Below the pieces are notes generated by a model that saw nothing but the letters and a program-made list of their open reading frames with translations, made no database searches and was not told where the DNA came from. Below, one piece after another: positions 63,575 through 64,000 of a DNA stretch of 64,000 bases. Where the stretch lies: contig NC_135240.1 in assembly GCF_947623445.1 (NCBI RefSeq), positions 9,982,001-10,046,000 on the forward strand, written 5' to 3'. Position 1 is the first letter of the stretch. Every line of letters starts with the position of its first letter. The DNA is from Clavelina lepadiformis (Eukaryota > Chordata > Ascidiacea > Aplousobranchia > Clavelinidae). The translations under genes were made by a program, and so were the position numbers.

Positions 63575-64000
63575 GTGTCCATGGACTGTTTTGGGATAGA
63601 CTTAAATAGTGGATATGATGTACCGGTAGTGTCCATGGACAGTTATGGGATAGGCTTAAATAGTGGATATGATGTACCGGTAGTGTCCATGGACTGTTTT
63701 GGGATAGGCTTAAATAGTGGATATGATGTACCGGTAGTGTCCATGGACTGTTTTGGGATAGGCTTAAATAGTGGATATGATGTACCGGTAGTGTCCATGG
63801 ACTGTTTTGGGATAGGCTTAAATAGTGGATATGCTGTACCGGTAGTGTCCATGGACTGTTTTGGGATAGGCTTAAATAGTGGATATGATGTACCGGTAGT
63901 GTCCATGGACTGTTTTGGGATAAGCTTAAAAAGCGTCCTTGGACTGTTTTGAGATAGGCTTAAAAAGCGTCCGTGGACGATTTTAGGATAAGCTTAAATA
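63575..64000. repeat. Tandem satellite, 54 bp unit, then 34 bp units; continues past the window
   Basis: Seven starts of GTGTCCATGGAC at 63575, 63629, 63683, 63737, 63791, 63845 and 63899 are exactly 54 bp apart. The units are nearly identical, with ATGATGTACCGGTA at the end. From 63899 the unit shortens to about 34 bp by losing the GTGGATATGATGTACCGGTA part. Because 54 is a multiple of three, both strands read open with an 18-residue repeat (VVSMDCFGIGLNSGYDVP on plus). These frames should not be called genes. Confidence 0.95.

Noticed and set aside
63566..63952. 128-codon plus-strand frame and an 87-codon minus-strand frame with an 18-residue repeat
   Set aside because: Both come from a 54 bp satellite whose unit length is a multiple of three. 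Both strands are open at once and the frame ends where the unit length changes.

Overview
This is a eukaryotic nuclear window: AT-rich, spliced genes with GT-AG introns, AATAAA signals and many DNA-transposon remnants. The best fit is an ascidian tunicate. It holds one MyoD-family gene whose read-through at a splice donor would give two C-termini, as reported for Ciona, and a CAP protein with a GPI-type tail like the ascidian sperm protein urabin. The species cannot be named from this sequence. I rebuilt eight genes by joining exons by eye; reading phase closes exactly at every junction.

Layout. (1) 1-1106, minus: 5' part of a p55/MPP-type MAGUK scaffold gene, without introns as far as the window shows. 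(2) 1.1-7.1 kb: intergenic, full of dispersed repeats, a tRNA-derived SINE and a hAT MITE. (3) 7070-9065, plus: TRAPPC2, with a piggyBac-type remnant in intron 2; tail to tail with an NDUFA4-family gene (9439-10065, minus). (4) 13.8-16.6 kb, plus: RPL10A, six exons, with two candidate box C/D snoRNAs in introns 1 and 3. (5) 16.6-23.9 kb: accessory block with two hAT elements, SINEs and other repeats. (6) 23881-25505, plus: a HINT2-like histidine-triad hydrolase. (7) 28.25-38.1 kb, minus: DNAJC5 (cysteine-string protein), with two alternative last exons and LINE and pogo-type remnants in introns. (8) 41.9-44.1 kb, minus: urabin-like CAP protein. (9) 44.6-46.9 kb, minus: four-EF-hand protein. 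(10) 47-57.9 kb: gene-free flank of the next gene. (11) 57.9-60.9 kb, plus: myogenic bHLH factor MRF. (12) 62.6-64 kb: satellite built on a GTCCATGGAC palindrome.

The genes are a mix of housekeeping (RPL10A, TRAPPC2, NDUFA4-like, HINT2-like) and specialised (DNAJC5, MRF, CAP, EF-hand) functions. They do not form one pathway. The points most worth checking are the DNAJC5 alternative 3' exons, the MRF read-through isoform, the RPL10A intronic snoRNAs, the urabin-like gene, the nested SINE/hAT structure and the palindromic satellite. I saw no clearly new multi-gene system.
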